Source: an uncultured bacterium (GTDB taxonomy: Bacteria > Desulfobacterota > Desulfobaccia > Desulfobaccales > 0-14-0-80-60-11). From it: DNA of 64,000 nt. A program made the translations under genes and the position numbers. The notes below the pieces were generated by a model. It was not told the DNA's origin. It made no database searches and was given only the letters and a program-made list of their open reading frames with translations. Positions 24,846 to 35,383 of the stretch are shown in pieces (position 1 is the first letter of the stretch; each line of letters opens with the position of its first letter). The stretch covers positions 1-64,000 of the forward strand of contig CALEAV010000007.1 of NCBI GenBank assembly GCA_937943575.1. Direction: 5' to 3'.

Positions 24846-25562
24846 ATGCTGCGCCTCAGGTGGGCCCCCCTCGGCCTGATCCTGTGCCTGGCCGTGACAA
24901 GCGGCTGTGGCACCATGAAGGGCTGGTTCTCCAAGAAAAAGCCGGACAAACCCCCGGAAGTCCTGGCGGAAGAAGGCATCAAACAGTTGAAACGCAAGAA
25001 GTATGAAGACGCCATCGAGACCTTTGAAAAACTCAAGGACCGCTACCCTTACAGCGATCAGGCGCTCCTGGCCCAGGTGAAGCTGGCGGACGCCTACTTC
25101 TATAAAAAGAAATACGACGAAGCCCTCCAAGTCTATAAAGAATTCGAAAAACTTCACCCCACCAACAAGGCCGTGCCCTATTCCATCTACCGCCAGGGGC
25201 TGTGCTATTACATGCAGCGCTCCACCATCGACCGGGACCAGACCCCCACCGCCAAGGCCCTGGCGGAATTCAAACGCCTGAAGGAGAAATTCCCCGACTC
25301 GGAATACGTCCCCAAGGCCGAGGCCTACATGGCCAAATGCCGGCAGGATCTGGCCGCCCATGAGTTCTATGTAGCGGAGTTTTACTACCGCACCAAACGC
25401 TACTCCTCGGCCCTGGAGCGCTTCCAGACCCTCGCCCAGGAATATCCGGATTACAACCCGGCCAAAGTAAAAGATTACATCGCCAAGTGCCAGGCCAAGG
25501 TGAATAATCCCGACAAGAAATCCGGGAACTTCATCACCAATCTCTTTGACGCCCGCTGGTGA
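24846..25562 (+). CDS. bamD: Outer membrane assembly lipoprotein BamD
   Basis: 238 residues with a lipoprotein signal ending LAVTSGC (lipobox Cys about residue 20), then repeated TPR-like helical pairs (GIKQLKRKKYEDAIETFEKL, YFYKKKYDEALQVYKEF, YYRTKRYSSALERFQTL). BamD is the essential lipoprotein of the BAM complex that inserts beta-barrels. The Pro position YPYSDQALLAQ is typical of the YfiO/BamD family. It starts 5 nt after trxB. A hairpin with a short T run follows at 25573. Confidence 0.9.
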   Translation: MLRLRWAPLGLILCLAVTSGCGTMKGWFSKKKPDKPPEVLAEEGIKQLKRKKYEDAIETFEKLKDRYPYSDQALLAQVKLADAYFYKKKYDEALQVYKEFEKLHPTNKAVPYSIYRQGLCYYMQRSTIDRDQTPTAKALAEFKRLKEKFPDSEYVPKAEAYMAKCRQDLAAHEFYVAEFYYRTKRYSSALERFQTLAQEYPDYNPAKVKDYIAKCQAKVNNPDKKSGNFITNLFDARW

Positions 25563-25572
25563 GGCCAGTAGA

Positions 25573-25609
25573 GGCGGGTGGCGGCAACACCCGCCCGCCT
25601 CCGCCTTTT
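25573..25609 (+). terminator. Terminator after bamD
   Basis: Perfect 8-bp stem GGCGGGTG/CACCCGCC with a 7-nt loop, followed after 10 nt by TTTT. It starts 11 nt after the bamD stop. Confidence 0.55.
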
Positions 25610-25824
25610 CCGCTTTCCTCCCCAGAGATGGCGTCCAAAAGTGGCGGCTGAGGCCTCAGCATCCGCCGCGCCTCTCATTCTCCCCTTACCCCCATAGAGA
25701 CGCCCAGGAAGGCCGGGGGCGTCAGGGCCCGCCAAGGCACAGGGCCCGGGTGGCGGCGAAAAGGCGTCCGGGGCCCCTGCCCCCTCCCGGGCACCGGGAG
25801 GCACCGGACACGGCCCCGCCTCCT

Positions 25825-25860
25825 GGTCGGCCCCCCACACGGGGGGTGCCGGCCCTTTTT
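25825..25860 (+). terminator. Second hairpin with U tract before surE 3' end
   Basis: Arms GGTCGGC-CCCCC and GGGGG-GCCGGCC (one small bulge) around ACAC, followed by TTTTT. It lies in the 313-nt convergent gap between bamD and surE, where no gene is visible, and probably stops plus-strand read-through into surE. Confidence 0.6.
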
Positions 25861-25875
25861 GCATGCCCCGGACCC

Positions 25876-26640
25876 TCAGGGGAGCTTCAGGTCCAACCCC
25901 TCCAGGGGGGCGAGGCTGGGGTAGTGGGTGAGGTCAAAGCTGATGGGGGTGATGCTGATATACCCGGCCTGGAGCGCCCCGTAGTCGGTGTCCAGGTCCA
26001 GCTCCTGGCGCTCGTTGATTTCCGCCAGCCAGTAATAGACCCGCTCCCGGGGGTCCACCCGGCGCTCGAAGTGCTCCACCAGGCGGCCGGTGTCCTGCCG
26101 GGTGATGCGGATCCCCAAGATCTCTTCTTCCGGCCGGGCCGGCAGGTTGACGTTGAGGCAGACTTTGGGGGGCCAGGCGGACCAGCCGGCCAGGGCCGAC
26201 ACCAGACGCCGGGCGAGCCTCGCGGGGAGGCAGAAATCCGCCTGCCTATAGGTGTCCAGGGAGAAGGCGATCCCCCGGATGCCCAGGATGACAGCTTCGG
26301 TGGCGGCGGATACGGTCCCGGAGTAGAGCACGTTGATCCCCACGTTGGGCCCCAGGTTGATGCCGGAGACCACCAGGTCCGGGGGGCCGTTCAGGAGCTC
26401 CGCCAGGGCGATCTTGACGCAGTCCGCCGGGGTGCCGGTCACCGACCAGCCCCGGACCCCGCCCGGCAGGAGCACCTCCTTGACCCGCAAGGGGTGGCTC
26501 AGGCTGATGGCGTGCCCCACGGCGCTCTGTTCGGTGTCCGGGGCCACCACCGCCACTTCCCCCACATGGCGCAGCTCCCGGTAGAGGGCGCTCAAGCCCG
26601 GGGCAAAGATCCCGTCATCGTTGGTCACCAGAATTTTCAT
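25876..26640 (-). CDS. surE: 5'-nucleotidase SurE
   Basis: Divalent-metal nucleoside monophosphatase of 254 residues. The N-terminal metal motif ILVTNDDGI (Asp8, Asp9), the P-loop-like SAVGHAISLSHPLR, and SGINLGPNVG with the metal Asn are all present, as is a YSGTVSAATEA segment. Stands alone on the minus strand; a 270-nt gap without a gene separates it from the DUF4340 gene upstream. Confidence 0.95.
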   Translation of the reverse strand: MKILVTNDDGIFAPGLSALYRELRHVGEVAVVAPDTEQSAVGHAISLSHPLRVKEVLLPGGVRGWSVTGTPADCVKIALAELLNGPPDLVVSGINLGPNVGINVLYSGTVSAATEAVILGIRGIAFSLDTYRQADFCLPARLARRLVSALAGWSAWPPKVCLNVNLPARPEEEILGIRITRQDTGRLVEHFERRVDPRERVYYWLAEINERQELDLDTDYGALQAGYISITPISFDLTHYPSLAPLEGLDLKLP

Positions 26641-26910
26641 CTGTCCGCCGCCTTCCCCAGGAAAAAGGTGCCGCCCCGGTTCCGGGGGAGGAGGGGGCGG
26701 GCCATGGCCATCCCTCCTTCACCCCTGGCCGGGAAGGGATTTTCAGGAGTGCGGGGCCGGGGCCGTCAACCCCTTCCCGGCACTCCATTTTATTGAAGCC
26801 CCAGCCGCCTGTGTGGCGCAGCCGGCGCCTGCCCCCTCAGCGGCCAGGGCGGTCGCCACAGTCCCCCAGCCGACCCCTCCCGCTCCGCCTTTGCCCCCGG
26901 TCAGGGACAT

Positions 26911-28257
26911 TCAGGGGGTGCCGCCGCTTTTGTCGGCCGGCTGGGTGAGGCGGGCCATGTCGGCCTGCCACTGCTCAAAGCCGGTCTTGGGAAGGAGGGC
27001 GGCCTCCTGTTTACCCCCCCGTTCCAGGCGCACCGTCAGCCTGTCCTTGTCCGCCTTGCCCGCCTGGGTCAGGCGGAAGAGGAGCTCCCCGGCCCCGTCC
27101 CGCACCTCCACCAGATACTCCTTCCTGGCGGCCCCCGCCTGGGGGAGCAGCCGGTCATACTCCAGCTCCTGCAGCTTGATAAGCGCCGCCTCCAGGCGTA
27201 CCGCAGGCTGGCGCACCTCCTGCCCCTCGGGGCCGGTGAGCTTCCAGGCGTCCTTCTCTTTCACCCCGGTCCAGGGTTTGTCCGGCGGCCCCCAGGTGAG
27301 CTTGGCCGCCTCACTCACCTCGCCGGACCACAGGCGTCGGTCCTCCAGGGCAGCGGGCAGGCCTAGCAGGCGCTGGCCCACCTCGGACTCCACCAGAAAC
27401 AGCTCGCCCTGGGCTTCCTTCCGGGCATAATAGTCGCCCTCCCGCCGCCCTCCCAGGATCAGGCTCTGGGGCGGCCCCTCCGCCGGATAAACGCTCACCT
27501 CGGCGGTGGGGAGGGGGGCAAAACCGAGCTGGGGCTCCTTGGGCGGCTCACGGACGAACTCCTTCACCCGGGCCAGGGTGAGGAAGCGCAGGAAGGACTC
27601 CAGGCGGTCCTTGCGCACCTTGACCTCCTCCCGGCCGCTCAGGCGCCACAGGCCCGCGGGGGTCTTCTCCAGCTCCAGGGTGCTGGGGCCCACCACCAGC
27701 CGCAGCTTGCTCACCTTCTCCGGGGCGAACTCAAAGAGCGCCTTGTCCCGGAAGGCCTCCAGGGGCCGGTCCAGGGTGTCTTTGGTGGCGGCATTGAGGG
27801 TGTAAAGGCGCGGCTCGTCATCCCGCTGCACGTAATACCCCAGCTGCCCCGGCGTGGCCTGGCCCACCTTCAGGCGGTGGGTCCGATCGCCGGCCGTCAC
27901 CTCCACCACCAGGGCGGGCTGGTCCAGGCCGTAGGCCTTGGGGTCGCTCAGCTCCCCCAGATCCCGGTCCCGCTCCAGGGTGGCCAGAAGATTCACCTGG
28001 CTGCGGACCGTCTCCTGGTCGGCCTTGGCCTGCAGGGGCTTTTCCAGCCGCCAGACCTGGTCCTGGCGCACCAGGCGGATCTCCTGGTCCTTTTTGCGCA
28101 GCCGGATGGCGCTGATCTCCTCCTCCTTCACCGGCACCAGACGGCGGGCCTCCCGCTCCTGGCGGTCCCGGCGCTCCTGGTGCCACGTCGCCAGGAAATA
28201 GCCCGCCGTGAGCACCAGCAGGATCACCACGAAGGAGAGAAGACGCCGGGGATGCAT
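26911..28257 (-). CDS. DUF4340 protein, last gene of the GldG/ABC cluster
   Basis: 448 residues. One N-terminal TM helix (LLSFVVILLVLTAGYFLATW) anchors a large periplasmic part with repeated WRLEKPLQAKAD-, WRLSGREEV- and WKLTGPEG-type beta segments, characteristic of DUF4340. Function is not established. The family is usually encoded, as here, after an ABC ATPase, an ABC-2 permease and a GldG-like protein. Starts 13 nt after the GldG-like gene stop. Confidence 0.85.
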   Translation of the reverse strand: MHPRRLLSFVVILLVLTAGYFLATWHQERRDRQEREARRLVPVKEEEISAIRLRKKDQEIRLVRQDQVWRLEKPLQAKADQETVRSQVNLLATLERDRDLGELSDPKAYGLDQPALVVEVTAGDRTHRLKVGQATPGQLGYYVQRDDEPRLYTLNAATKDTLDRPLEAFRDKALFEFAPEKVSKLRLVVGPSTLELEKTPAGLWRLSGREEVKVRKDRLESFLRFLTLARVKEFVREPPKEPQLGFAPLPTAEVSVYPAEGPPQSLILGGRREGDYYARKEAQGELFLVESEVGQRLLGLPAALEDRRLWSGEVSEAAKLTWGPPDKPWTGVKEKDAWKLTGPEGQEVRQPAVRLEAALIKLQELEYDRLLPQAGAARKEYLVEVRDGAGELLFRLTQAGKADKDRLTVRLERGGKQEAALLPKTGFEQWQADMARLTQPADKSGGTP

Positions 28258-28270
28258 CTTTTGCCTCCCT

Positions 28271-29707
28271 TCAGCGGCGGGCCCGGCGGCGCAGGTAGGC
28301 CGCCACCCCGGCCGCCAGCATGGCCCCGGGGATAAAGATCAGGGTGAGGAAAAAGAGGCCGTAGATCTGCCAGCTGGTGAGGTTTAAGGGCTGCGGCTTT
28401 TTTTCGTCCCGCCGGATCAGGATCTGCTTTTCCTCCTCGGCCAGGAAATTCACCGTGTTGAGAAACAGATCGCCGTTCATGGAGAGGTTGAAATAGCCGT
28501 TGGTGGCGAAATCCACATCCCCGAAGACCGCCAGGTAGGCGGTTTTGCCCTCCTCCTTTTTCTCCTGGGAGGCCGCCTTCTCCTTGGCTTCGGAAGCCCC
28601 GTCCTTGAGCTCCGGGGGCTTGAGCTCCACCAGCACCGCCAGGTTGAAGGGCCCCTGCCGGTCCGTCTGGGGGTTGAAGTCCCAGTTCTCCTTTTTCAGG
28701 ACCTCCCGGCCGATCTTCTCCCAGCTCGTCTGGGTGGAGAGGGCCAGGGGCAGCCCGGCGGCTCCCGGCAGGTCCCGGCGCAGGCCCAGGGGCCGGGCCA
28801 GGGGAAAGAGGGTGACCACATTGGTGAAGTCCCGGGTGATGCGGTGGGGGCCGTATTTCACCGCAATGGGCATGACGACGCTGGCCCCCAGGGCCTGGCT
28901 CACCTGGTTGTGGTCCAGCACCAGGCCGTCATTGAGCTCCACCCCGTAGCCCAGGAGGAAGTCCTTGAGGCCCGCATCCTGGAAGGGCTCCAGCATCACC
29001 AGGAGGCGGCCGCCCCGGGCCAGGTAATCCTTCAGGGACGGGATCTCCTGGGGGAAGAGGGGCTTCACCGGCCCGGCGATGACCACCACGGCGGCGTCCG
29101 CCGGAACCTTCCCCTCTTTGAGGAGATTGAGCTCGCTCAGGAGGAACCCCTCATTCTCCAGGGCCCGTTTGGCGGTGAGGAGGCCCTCCCGGCGGGGCTC
29201 CTCAATGCTCCGCTCGCCGTGGCCGGTGAGGAAATAGACCTTTTTCTGCTGCGGGCGCAAGAGCCGCCGCAGGGCCTCGGAGAGGGCCTCCTCCTCGGCC
29301 CGGTCCGCCATCTGCCGCCGGCCGTCATACTCCAACAGCACATTTCCAGGAAAACGGAAGCCCGCCTCCCGGGCCTTGTGGGGATTCCGGTCCGGGTCCA
29401 CAAAGCTGAAGGAGACCTGGGGGTTGGCATAGGCGTAATTCTGGAGCACCTCCCGGGCCCGCTGGCGGTCGCCCTGGCCCTCCGGGAGAAAGGCGGTCAT
29501 GGTGAGAGGCTTGTCCACGTCCTTCAGAAGCGCCAGGGTGACGGCGGTGAGGGACTGGGATTTCCCCTGGGTGAGGTCCAGGCGCCCGGGGTAGCGCCCC
29601 GCCAGCAGGTTGATCACCACCAGGATGGCCAGCACCAGCGCCACCGCGGCCGCCGAGCCGCCGCCGTAGACCACGGTGCGGGTGAAGAGACGATCACGCA
29701 GAGCCAC
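28271..29707 (-). CDS. GldG-like ABC transporter auxiliary protein
   Basis: 478 residues from a GTG at 29707, which lies 17 nt after the permease stop; the frame is open further upstream but that part is in the permease gene. TM at the N-terminus (VALVLAILVVINLLAG), the family's RLDLTQGKSQSLT segment, a periplasmic IFT52/GldG-like domain (VYFLTGHGERS, LLVMLEPFQDAGL), and a C-terminal TM pair (LFFLTLIFIPGAMLAAG). In Bacteroidetes the homologues act in gliding; outside that group the role is unknown, probably envelope export. The start choice is uncertain because the ribosome site is weak. Confidence 0.83.
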   Translation of the reverse strand: MALRDRLFTRTVVYGGGSAAAVALVLAILVVINLLAGRYPGRLDLTQGKSQSLTAVTLALLKDVDKPLTMTAFLPEGQGDRQRAREVLQNYAYANPQVSFSFVDPDRNPHKAREAGFRFPGNVLLEYDGRRQMADRAEEEALSEALRRLLRPQQKKVYFLTGHGERSIEEPRREGLLTAKRALENEGFLLSELNLLKEGKVPADAAVVVIAGPVKPLFPQEIPSLKDYLARGGRLLVMLEPFQDAGLKDFLLGYGVELNDGLVLDHNQVSQALGASVVMPIAVKYGPHRITRDFTNVVTLFPLARPLGLRRDLPGAAGLPLALSTQTSWEKIGREVLKKENWDFNPQTDRQGPFNLAVLVELKPPELKDGASEAKEKAASQEKKEEGKTAYLAVFGDVDFATNGYFNLSMNGDLFLNTVNFLAEEEKQILIRRDEKKPQPLNLTSWQIYGLFFLTLIFIPGAMLAAGVAAYLRRRARR

Positions 29708-29723
29708 GGTACCCCCCCACCCA

Positions 29724-30494
29724 TCAGGCTCGCCAGCGGCGGGATTCCAGCTGCCGCTGGGTGAGGAAGAGGAAAAAGTAAATGAAACTGAGGTAGAAGA
29801 TGACATCCCGGGTGTCGATCACCCCCCGGGCCAGATTTTCAAAGCGCTCCAGCAACGACAAGGCGGCAAACACCCCGCCCCAGCCCGCCGCCCCCAGCTC
29901 CTGCTGCCAGCCGATGAGCCAGAAGAGGAGCAGCAAGGCAAAGGCCAGCACCGCGGCGATGATCTGGTTCTCCGTCAGGCTGGAGGCAAAGAGCCCCAGG
30001 GCCAGGCAGGCGCCCCCCAAAAGGATGAGACCCAGATAGCCGCTGGCCAGGGCCCCCCAGTCCAGGCGGGTGATGGGCGCCAGCGACAAAGGATAGATGA
30101 CCGTGATGGCCAATAAGAGGAGATAGACCAAAAGCGCCGCCAGAAACTTCCCCAGGATGATGGCCCCGTCGGTGAGGGGATAGGTAAAGAGCAGCTCGGC
30201 GGTGCCGGAGCGCTTCTCCTCGGCCAGGAGGCGCATGGTGATCAGGGGCACCAGAAAGAGAAAGACGATGGCCAGGGTGCCGAAGAGCGGCCGGAAGACC
30301 ATCTGCTGGGGGGTGAGCAGGGCCGCCAACTGCGGATTCTGGGCCCCCTGGAAGCTCAGGAGATTGTAGTAGAGCAGGTTGGCGTAGAAGAAATAACCGC
30401 CCAGAAGCAGAAAGCAGAAGCCCACCAGGTAAAAGATGGGGGTGGCGAAATAGATGGTGAGCTCCTTGCGCACCATCGCGCCGATGCCGGACAT
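29724..30494 (-). CDS. ABC-2 type permease (GldF-like)
   Basis: 256 residues with six hydrophobic helices, including LVGFCFLLLGGYFFY, TLAIVFLFLVPLITMRLL, FLAALLVYLLLLAITVIYPL and VLAFALLLLFWLIG. The motif LLAEEKRSGTAELLFTYPL between TM2 and TM3 is diagnostic of ABC-2 permeases. ATG at 30494 has GGAGG 8 nt upstream and follows the ATPase gene after 2 nt. Confidence 0.87.
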   Translation of the reverse strand: MSGIGAMVRKELTIYFATPIFYLVGFCFLLLGGYFFYANLLYYNLLSFQGAQNPQLAALLTPQQMVFRPLFGTLAIVFLFLVPLITMRLLAEEKRSGTAELLFTYPLTDGAIILGKFLAALLVYLLLLAITVIYPLSLAPITRLDWGALASGYLGLILLGGACLALGLFASSLTENQIIAAVLAFALLLLFWLIGWQQELGAAGWGGVFAALSLLERFENLARGVIDTRDVIFYLSFIYFFLFLTQRQLESRRWRA

Positions 30495-30496
30495 CC

Positions 30497-31423
<927 letters not shown>

Positions 31424-31486
31424 GACTCAAGGGCGCACATCCTCAGGGACAAAAATTATAACCGTGGCTATTTGAGGGGAGGGACG

Positions 31487-31595
31487 CCCGGAAGAGCACG
31501 GCTCTCCCCCTCCTCTCCCTCCCCTCCTGAGGTTGGGGGGTAGGGCTTGGGAGGGGCGCAGACCTGTAGCCCCCTGACCCCTCCCCCACGCCTGC
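31487..31595. repeat. G-rich/C-rich palindromic element, copy 5
   Basis: Matches the right half of the copy at 8656: GAGGTTGGGGGGTAGGG, then a CTTGGGAGGGG segment, then TAGCCCCCTGACCCCTCCCCCACGCC. It occupies the gap between the epimerase stop and the ABC ATPase start. Confidence 0.55.
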
Positions 31596-31596
31596 C

Positions 31597-32526
31597 TCAG
31601 GACGCCCGGGCCGCCCGGAAGGCCGCCACGGTGCGGGCCAGGCCCTCCTCCAGGGGAACCGTGGGCTGCCAGCCCAGGCGCTCCCGGGCCAGGGCGGCGT
31701 TGAGGGCGCTGCGCCGCTGCTCCCCGGGCTTGGGGGGCCCGTGCACCGGCTCCCGGGGCGAGTCGCACAGCCGCTGCAGATGCCGGTAGAGCGTCAGGAT
31801 GTCCGTTTCCGTGCCGGTGCCGATGTTGAAGATGCCGGGGGCGGGATAATCCAGGGCCAGAAGGTTGGCCGCCACTACGTCCGCCACATAGACGAAGTCC
31901 CGGGTCTGGAGGCCGTCGCCGTTGATCACCGGCTGCTCGCCGGCCAGGAACTTTTCGATGAAGATGGCCACCACCCCCGCCTCCCCCAGGCCGTTCTGCC
32001 GGGGCCCGTAGACATTGGCGTAGCGCAGGGAAATGGGGATGAGGCCGTATTCCCGCGCATAAAAATGGAGATAGTGTTCCACCGCCAGCTTGGCCACCCC
32101 ATAGGGGCACTCCGGCCGGGGCACATCGCTTTCGGCGGCCGGCACCGGCGCGGCGTCGCCGTAAATGGCCCCCCCCGTGGAGGCGAAGATGAACCTTTGC
32201 ACCCCGGCCTGGACCGCGGCCTGGCAAAGATTCAGGGAGCCCAGGATGTTCTCCCGGGCGTCGAAGAGGGGATCGGCCACCGAATGGCGCACGCTCATCT
32301 GGGCGGCGTGATGGATGATCACCTGGGGCCCAAAGTCCAGGATAAAATCGTAGGCCTCCCGGCTGTTGATGTCCAGGGGAAGAAACTGCGCCGCCGCGGG
32401 CACGTTCTCCCGGCGGCCGCTGGAAAGATTATCCAGCACCGCCACGTCCCAGCCCGCCGCCACCAGCTGATCCGCCACATGAGAGCCGATGAAGCCCGCT
32501 CCCCCGGTCACCACCACCCGCTGCAT
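31597..32526 (-). CDS. NAD-dependent epimerase/dehydratase (UDP-glucose 4-epimerase-like)
   Basis: 309-residue extended short-chain dehydrogenase. NAD motif TGGAGFIGSH (7-16), catalytic Ser/Thr in ASTGGAIYG (116-117), Tyr142 and Lys146 in PYGVAKLAVEHY, and the sugar-binding YANVYGPRQ segment. The GDGLQTRDFVYVADVV block is typical of GalE-like NDP-sugar epimerases, so a nucleotide-sugar 4-epimerase is the best guess; exact substrate is open. ATG at 32526 has GGGAGAG upstream. It is monocistronic and not part of a polysaccharide cluster here. Confidence 0.88.
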   Translation of the reverse strand: MQRVVVTGGAGFIGSHVADQLVAAGWDVAVLDNLSSGRRENVPAAAQFLPLDINSREAYDFILDFGPQVIIHHAAQMSVRHSVADPLFDARENILGSLNLCQAAVQAGVQRFIFASTGGAIYGDAAPVPAAESDVPRPECPYGVAKLAVEHYLHFYAREYGLIPISLRYANVYGPRQNGLGEAGVVAIFIEKFLAGEQPVINGDGLQTRDFVYVADVVAANLLALDYPAPGIFNIGTGTETDILTLYRHLQRLCDSPREPVHGPPKPGEQRRSALNAALARERLGWQPTVPLEEGLARTVAAFRAARAS

Positions 32527-33065
32527 CCCCTCTCTCCCTTCCGGCTGGGCGCAGCCGCCTGCTAAGCGGACCGGCGCCCTGCCCGTTGTTATACCACAAA
32601 ACCCCACGGGGGCAAGGAGACCTCCCCCCGGTTTCTTCTCCTCTTTTCGACTGATTTGAAGGGAAGTTGAGGCCGGATTGAAATATTTTCAAAAATGGCG
32701 GAGGGCGGCATCCAGGAATGGCAGCCCCCGGATCCTTTAGGCATCCTTTCCCGATCCCACAAGCCGGAGAGGGCAGGGGAGGGGAACCGAGAAGGGGTCT
32801 GGCGCCCCTCCCTCCCCTGTTCATTTAGACTCGAGAGCAATGCCCGATTACCTTAACAAAATTTAGGGAATGGGCCTGAAAGAGGGGGAGGGCTCCATGA
32901 TCTTGGGCCCTGGCGGCCAAAAGTTATCGGAATGGTCTCAAATATAATGGACTTTGCGCTTTATTCCCGGTAAGGTTGACATTAATGCCCCAAGGGACGG
33001 GCCAGGGCAGGCTTTTATGCCCCCGTGGTCCGACCGGGGGCGGAAGTCCTTATCCGGAGGGGGAG
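32527..33065. other. Long intergenic region between divergent epimerase and TolC-like genes
   Basis: No gene is supported. It has two more AT-rich stretches (about 32640-32700 and 32830-32990), unlike the rest of the window. A TATAAT at 32943-32948, 118 nt before the tolC-like start, is a possible -10 without a recognisable -35. A C-rich/G-rich palindrome at about 32770-32820 (GGCAGGGGAGGGG paired with CCCCTCCCTCCCCTG) resembles the dispersed element. Confidence 0.4.
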
Positions 33066-34508
33066 ATGGTGCGGATCATCCTGATGATGGCCATGGGGGT
33101 GCTCCTGGCCGGGACCGGGGGAGTCCTGGCCGCAGAGGTCCCGGTGATGACCCTGCCGCAGCTCATGGACCTGGCCTTGAAGTACAGCCCCGAGGTCAAG
33201 GCCAGTCAAAGCGAGGTGGACTACGCCCGGGCCCGGAAGGACGAGGCCCACGGCTACCTCTACCCGCAGCTGGAGGCCACCGCCCTGGGGAGCATCGTCC
33301 CCAATTCCCGGGCGCCTTTCTTCAAGGACCTGAACGGCTCCAAAGTGCTCTTTTACCCGGACCCGGCGGACCAGCTCCACGGCGTCAACGTCTTCGGACG
33401 CCTGGATGTCACCCTCATCCAGCCCCTGTACACCTTCGGCAAGATCAAGTTCCGGGAGCGGGCGGCGGAAAGCTTCATCAAGGTGAAGCAGGCCGGGGTG
33501 GAGAGCAAGCAGGGCGAAGTCCTCACCCGGGTGGCCGAGGCCTACTACGGCCTCATCCTGGCCAACCAGGGCAAGGATGAAGTGAAGGAGGCCCGCACCT
33601 ACATCCGGGACATCAAAGAGCGCATCAACCGCCTCATGCAGGTGGGCTCCGCCACGGTGAAGGAGACGGACAGATACCGGGTGGCGGCTTATGAAGGCGG
33701 GGTGGAGAAATTCGCCGCCGAAGCCGAGGAGGGCTCCAAACTGGCCTACCAGGCCCTCAAGGCCATGACCGGCATGGGGCCCGGCCAGGAATTCCGGGTG
33801 CCTGCCGACCTGCCCGCCGCCGAGCCCCTGCGGGAGGACCTGGACTACTTTGTGCGGCAGGCCCTGGAGCTGCGGCCCGAATTCACCCAGCTCAAGGAGG
33901 GCCTGCGGGCCCGGCAGCTGCTGGTGGACGCCGCCCGGGCCGACCGCTATCCCTCCCTTTTCCTCATGGTCATGGGCGCCCTGGCCGGCGCCCCGGGCCG
34001 GGACCGCATCACCGGCAATTTCCGGGACCCGGCCATCGTGGACTACTACAACACCGCTTTTGTGGCGCCGTTTGTAGGCATCCGCTGGAACTTCGATTTC
34101 GGCATCGCCCAGGCCAAGGTGAAGGCGGCCCAGGCCGAGCTGGCGCAGCTCCAGCACACGGAAAAGGCCGCCCTCATGGGCATCCCCCTGGAGGTGGCCA
34201 AGCACTACGCCAAGGTCCAGGAGAGCGCCAAGGCGGCCAAGGGGCTGGAGACGGCCTATATCAACTCCCGCCGCTGGCTGGTCACCGCCTTCAGCAACTT
34301 CGACATGGGCCTGGGGCAGCTCAACGACATCTTCCAGGCCGTCGAGCGCTACGGCAAGTTCCGGGGGGACTACCTCGTCAGCCTCTATGAATACAACCTG
34401 GCCCGGGCCAAACTGGACCAGGCCACCGGCTTGTATCGCCGCACGCTGGCCCAGGGGGCGGCGCCGGCGGCCGGCAAGCCGGGGAACCTGACGCCAGCCG
34501 GGCGCTGA
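33066..34508 (+). CDS. TolC-family outer membrane efflux protein
   Basis: 480 residues. Signal peptide ILMMAMGVLLAGTGGVLAA, then two repeats of long helices separated by short strand segments, as in the TolC duplication (first repeat with LTLIQPLYTFGK-like strand region DVTLIQPLYTFGKIKFRERAA; second with VGIRWNFDFGIAQAKVKAAQAEL). ATG at 33066 has CCGGAGGGG upstream. No inner-membrane pump or adaptor adjoins it, so the export partner is encoded elsewhere. Confidence 0.85.
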   Translation: MVRIILMMAMGVLLAGTGGVLAAEVPVMTLPQLMDLALKYSPEVKASQSEVDYARARKDEAHGYLYPQLEATALGSIVPNSRAPFFKDLNGSKVLFYPDPADQLHGVNVFGRLDVTLIQPLYTFGKIKFRERAAESFIKVKQAGVESKQGEVLTRVAEAYYGLILANQGKDEVKEARTYIRDIKERINRLMQVGSATVKETDRYRVAAYEGGVEKFAAEAEEGSKLAYQALKAMTGMGPGQEFRVPADLPAAEPLREDLDYFVRQALELRPEFTQLKEGLRARQLLVDAARADRYPSLFLMVMGALAGAPGRDRITGNFRDPAIVDYYNTAFVAPFVGIRWNFDFGIAQAKVKAAQAELAQLQHTEKAALMGIPLEVAKHYAKVQESAKAAKGLETAYINSRRWLVTAFSNFDMGLGQLNDIFQAVERYGKFRGDYLVSLYEYNLARAKLDQATGLYRRTLAQGAAPAAGKPGNLTPAGR

Positions 34509-34632
34509 TGGCAGCGGGGGGACGGGTGAAGGAGATCACCTTCCCCCCTGCCGTCCCGAACTTTCGCCCAGGGGGCTCTGGGCCGCCCTCCCCGGCCGGG
34601 CTTCAGGGTGACCTCCGTTTTGGCCGCCTCCT

Positions 34633-35235
34633 TCAGGGAATCACATCCAGCACCTGGTAACCGGCCTTTTCCAGGGCCGCCACAATGGGCTTGAGGTCGC
34701 ACTTCTGGAGGCGGAAGACGTGGCGGCGGCGCCGGCCCTTGGTGAGTCCCAGGGCAATGTTGATGATCTTGCCGCCGGCTTTTTCAATCAGGGCGGTCAC
34801 CTTTTCCAGTTCGGCGGGATCCTTGTCCAGGAGCACATCCAGGCGGGAGCTGCTCCTGAGCAGCCCCAGCATGGAGAGGAAGGCGGCCAGGAGATCCAGG
34901 GTGGTGATCACCCCCACCAGCTTGTCCCCCTCCATCACCGGCATGCCCCCGATCTTGTGTTCATACATCAGGCGGGCCGCCTCCTCCACCCCGGTGTCCG
35001 GGCTGACGGTGATGGGCGCCTCGATCATCACATCTCCCACCGTGATCACCTCCAGCATGGAGGCCAAAAGCACCTCCCTGAGCAACCGGGAGGTGATCCA
35101 GCCCACCATCTGGCCGTTCTTCATCACCGGCAGGTGGCGGATGTTGTGCTCCTGCATGAGCTTCAGCGCCTGGTCCACCCGTTTGTCCGGCGTGATCGTG
35201 ACCGGATTTTTGTGCATGATCTGCCCCACTCGCAT
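34633..35235 (-). CDS. CBS-domain pair with C-terminal ACT-like domain (AcuB type)
   Basis: 200 residues. Two CBS motifs (MHKNPVTITPDKRVDQALKLM...RHLPVM; VMIEAPITVSPDTGVEEAARLM...GGMPVM) bind adenine nucleotides in known members. The last 60 residues (DPAELEKVTALIEKAGGKIINIA) look like an ACT-type fold as in AcuB. A regulatory function is likely but target unknown. ATG at 35235 has GGGGAGG upstream. Convergent with the TolC-like gene. Confidence 0.85.
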   Translation of the reverse strand: MRVGQIMHKNPVTITPDKRVDQALKLMQEHNIRHLPVMKNGQMVGWITSRLLREVLLASMLEVITVGDVMIEAPITVSPDTGVEEAARLMYEHKIGGMPVMEGDKLVGVITTLDLLAAFLSMLGLLRSSSRLDVLLDKDPAELEKVTALIEKAGGKIINIALGLTKGRRRRHVFRLQKCDLKPIVAALEKAGYQVLDVIP

Positions 35236-35268
35236 CGTTGCGCCTCCCCGGATGGAGTTGGGGCCAGC

Positions 35269-35308
35269 GTAAAACAAACAGGCGGGAATTTCCAGGAAAT
35301 TCCCGCCT
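35269..35308 (-). terminator. Intrinsic terminator after DUF2333 gene
   Basis: Perfect 12-bp stem AGGCGGGAATTT/AAATTCCCGCCT with a 5-nt loop; on the minus strand it is followed by GTTTGTTTTAC. It lies 75 nt after the DUF2333 stop and ahead of the CBS gene. Confidence 0.8.
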
Positions 35309-35383
35309 GCGGCGACCTCTGGGCTGAGTCGTCTGCCCCCTCCGGGCCCTCACCCCGGGGAGAAGGGGGGCAGCCCCCGGGTT